Assembly: GCA_009617715.1 (NCBI GenBank)
Contig: VTFK01000326.1
Span: 62,001 to 126,000 of the forward strand
Source of the DNA: Plectrocnemia conspersa
Taxonomy: Eukaryota; Arthropoda; Insecta; Trichoptera; Polycentropodidae
Direction: 5' to 3'
Length of the DNA: 64,000 nt
Below are positions 62,913 to 64,000 of this stretch, piece after piece (within the stretch, counting starts at the first letter, position 1; every line of letters begins with the position of its first letter). The position numbers and the translations under genes are program-made. The notes below the pieces were generated by a model. It saw only the letters and a program-made list of their open reading frames with translations, made no database searches and was not told where the DNA came from.

Positions 62913-64000
62913 GATTTTGAAAAAGCAGTTGATAAAGTTAACCATGCTTTACTTGTAAAAAAGTTATCTAATTTAGGATTTTCTGAAGATCTCATAAATC
63001 TATTCTCAAATTACTTGACCAATAGATATCAATTCGTCAAGTATAATAACTCTTTTTCAGAACGATATAAGACCCCTACTGGAGTACCTCAAGGATCAAA
63101 TTTGGGTCCATTGTTGTTTTTATTGTTCATTAATGACATAGAAACAGCAATAAAGCATTCAGATTTTTGATTATATGCAGATGACTTGAAAATTTACAAG
63201 AAAATGCATTTGATTTCTGATTCCCTCGACCTACAGGAGGATCTCAACTCTATATGGAAATGGGCTTGCTATAACCAATTGCCTTTCAGTGTAAAGAAAT
63301 GTCACACAATTTCATTTTCAAGGTCGTTAACGCCGGCAAAATATTCATACCATCTAGGCGGATATTTTCTGGAAAGGTTTTCTTCAACTAAGGATTTAGG
63401 AGTGACTTTCGAAGAACGTTGGAAATTTAGCCAGCACATTGCAGAGACTCATAGCAAATCCTTAAAAATGCTCGGTTTTATCTTGAGAAATGCGCGCTAC
63501 TTCAGGAATACTTTAGTATTGCGCACTCTTTATGATACTCTAGTCCGCGGCATACTAGAAACTAGCTCCATCATTTGGATCCCAGGCGTAATGAATCAAT
63601 GTAATGAATTGAAGCTGGAAAAAGTACAACGTAAATTTCTTCGATATTTATACTTGAAGGAATACGGGTATTATCCGTTCTTGTTTCCCAGTGCTTTTAT
63701 TTTGGCCCTGGGATACGTTTCTTTGTCGACTCGCAGAAGTGTTTATGTAATGTAACACTTCTGGAAATTGCTCAAGGGCATCGTAGACAATCCTTCAGTG
63801 CTCGAGCAGCTTCAAATGTGGGCTCCTGAAGGTGGTTATAGTTCTCGGTCGCGTCCACTATTCTTGCCTGTAAAGTCTAGAACTGGAGCACTTGCCAACT
63901 CTTCTCTGGCTAAGGCTATTCATCTGCTCAATTCTGTCCATAGAAATATTGACATTTTCTCTTGCACATATGGAGTTTTGGTTCAGTTCGTATATGACAA
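62913..64000 (+). pseudogene. Broken LINE reverse transcriptase (jockey/CR1-like), runs off the window
   Basis: The translation starts inside the enzyme with DFEKAVDKVNHALLVKKL (the DFSKAFDRVNH motif). It then shows TPTGVPQGSNLGPLLFLLF, FINDIETAI, LYADDLKIYKK with the catalytic YADD (63174-63185), SVKKCHTISFSR and STKDLGVTF, and a C-terminal KVQRKFLRYLY region. TGA (63168-63170) sits just before LYADD and TAA (63753-63755) interrupts the C-terminal part, after which the same frame continues to the window end. The endonuclease, ORF1 and first part of the enzyme are missing, as in a usual 5'-truncated LINE copy. The stops mean it is inactive. Confidence 0.85.

Overview
This is a stretch of animal nuclear DNA, almost certainly from an insect. 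It is very AT-rich, the genes are split by many short GT-AG introns, and it is littered with decayed Tc1/mariner, piggyBac, hAT, LINE and SINE copies. I cannot resolve the insect order from sequence alone. All coordinates, splice sites and reading frames below were worked out by eye.

Genes lie only in the first 21 kb. Positions 1-90 hold the end of an unidentified gene. A 15-exon gene on the plus strand (1103-4963) encodes a 613-residue GH20 beta-N-acetylhexosaminidase with an N-terminal membrane anchor. Convergent to it is a four-exon minus-strand gene (6427-5302) for a TMEM50 family membrane protein of 158 residues. The largest gene is nidogen, on the minus strand (20669-8904), with eight exons and 1494 residues: signal peptide, NIDO domain, G2F barrel, about 15 EGF modules, and YWTD/LY repeats. 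All three models keep frame across every junction.

From about 20.7 kb to 62.9 kb no gene was found. The background is very AT-rich and is broken by some two dozen blocks of a few hundred bases with markedly higher GC, which look unique and non-coding; this is the layout expected of a regulatory gene desert. Scattered in it are an LTR-like sequence (23799-24573), a jockey-type LINE relic (33205-33573), a hAT-type MITE with target-site duplication (34563-34828), a piggyBac transposase relic (about 49370-50115, right end near 51120) and a mariner relic (about 54945-55565, minus). A broken LINE reverse transcriptase occupies 62913 to the window end.

Two repeat families seem worth naming. One is a tRNA-derived SINE with three copies (19045, 35935 and about 800). 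The other is an unclassified dispersed repeat with three plus-strand copies (18785, 36670, 62525). The genes are housekeeping or extracellular-matrix genes with no evident joint pathway. I see no CRISPR, operon or other unusual multi-gene system here.
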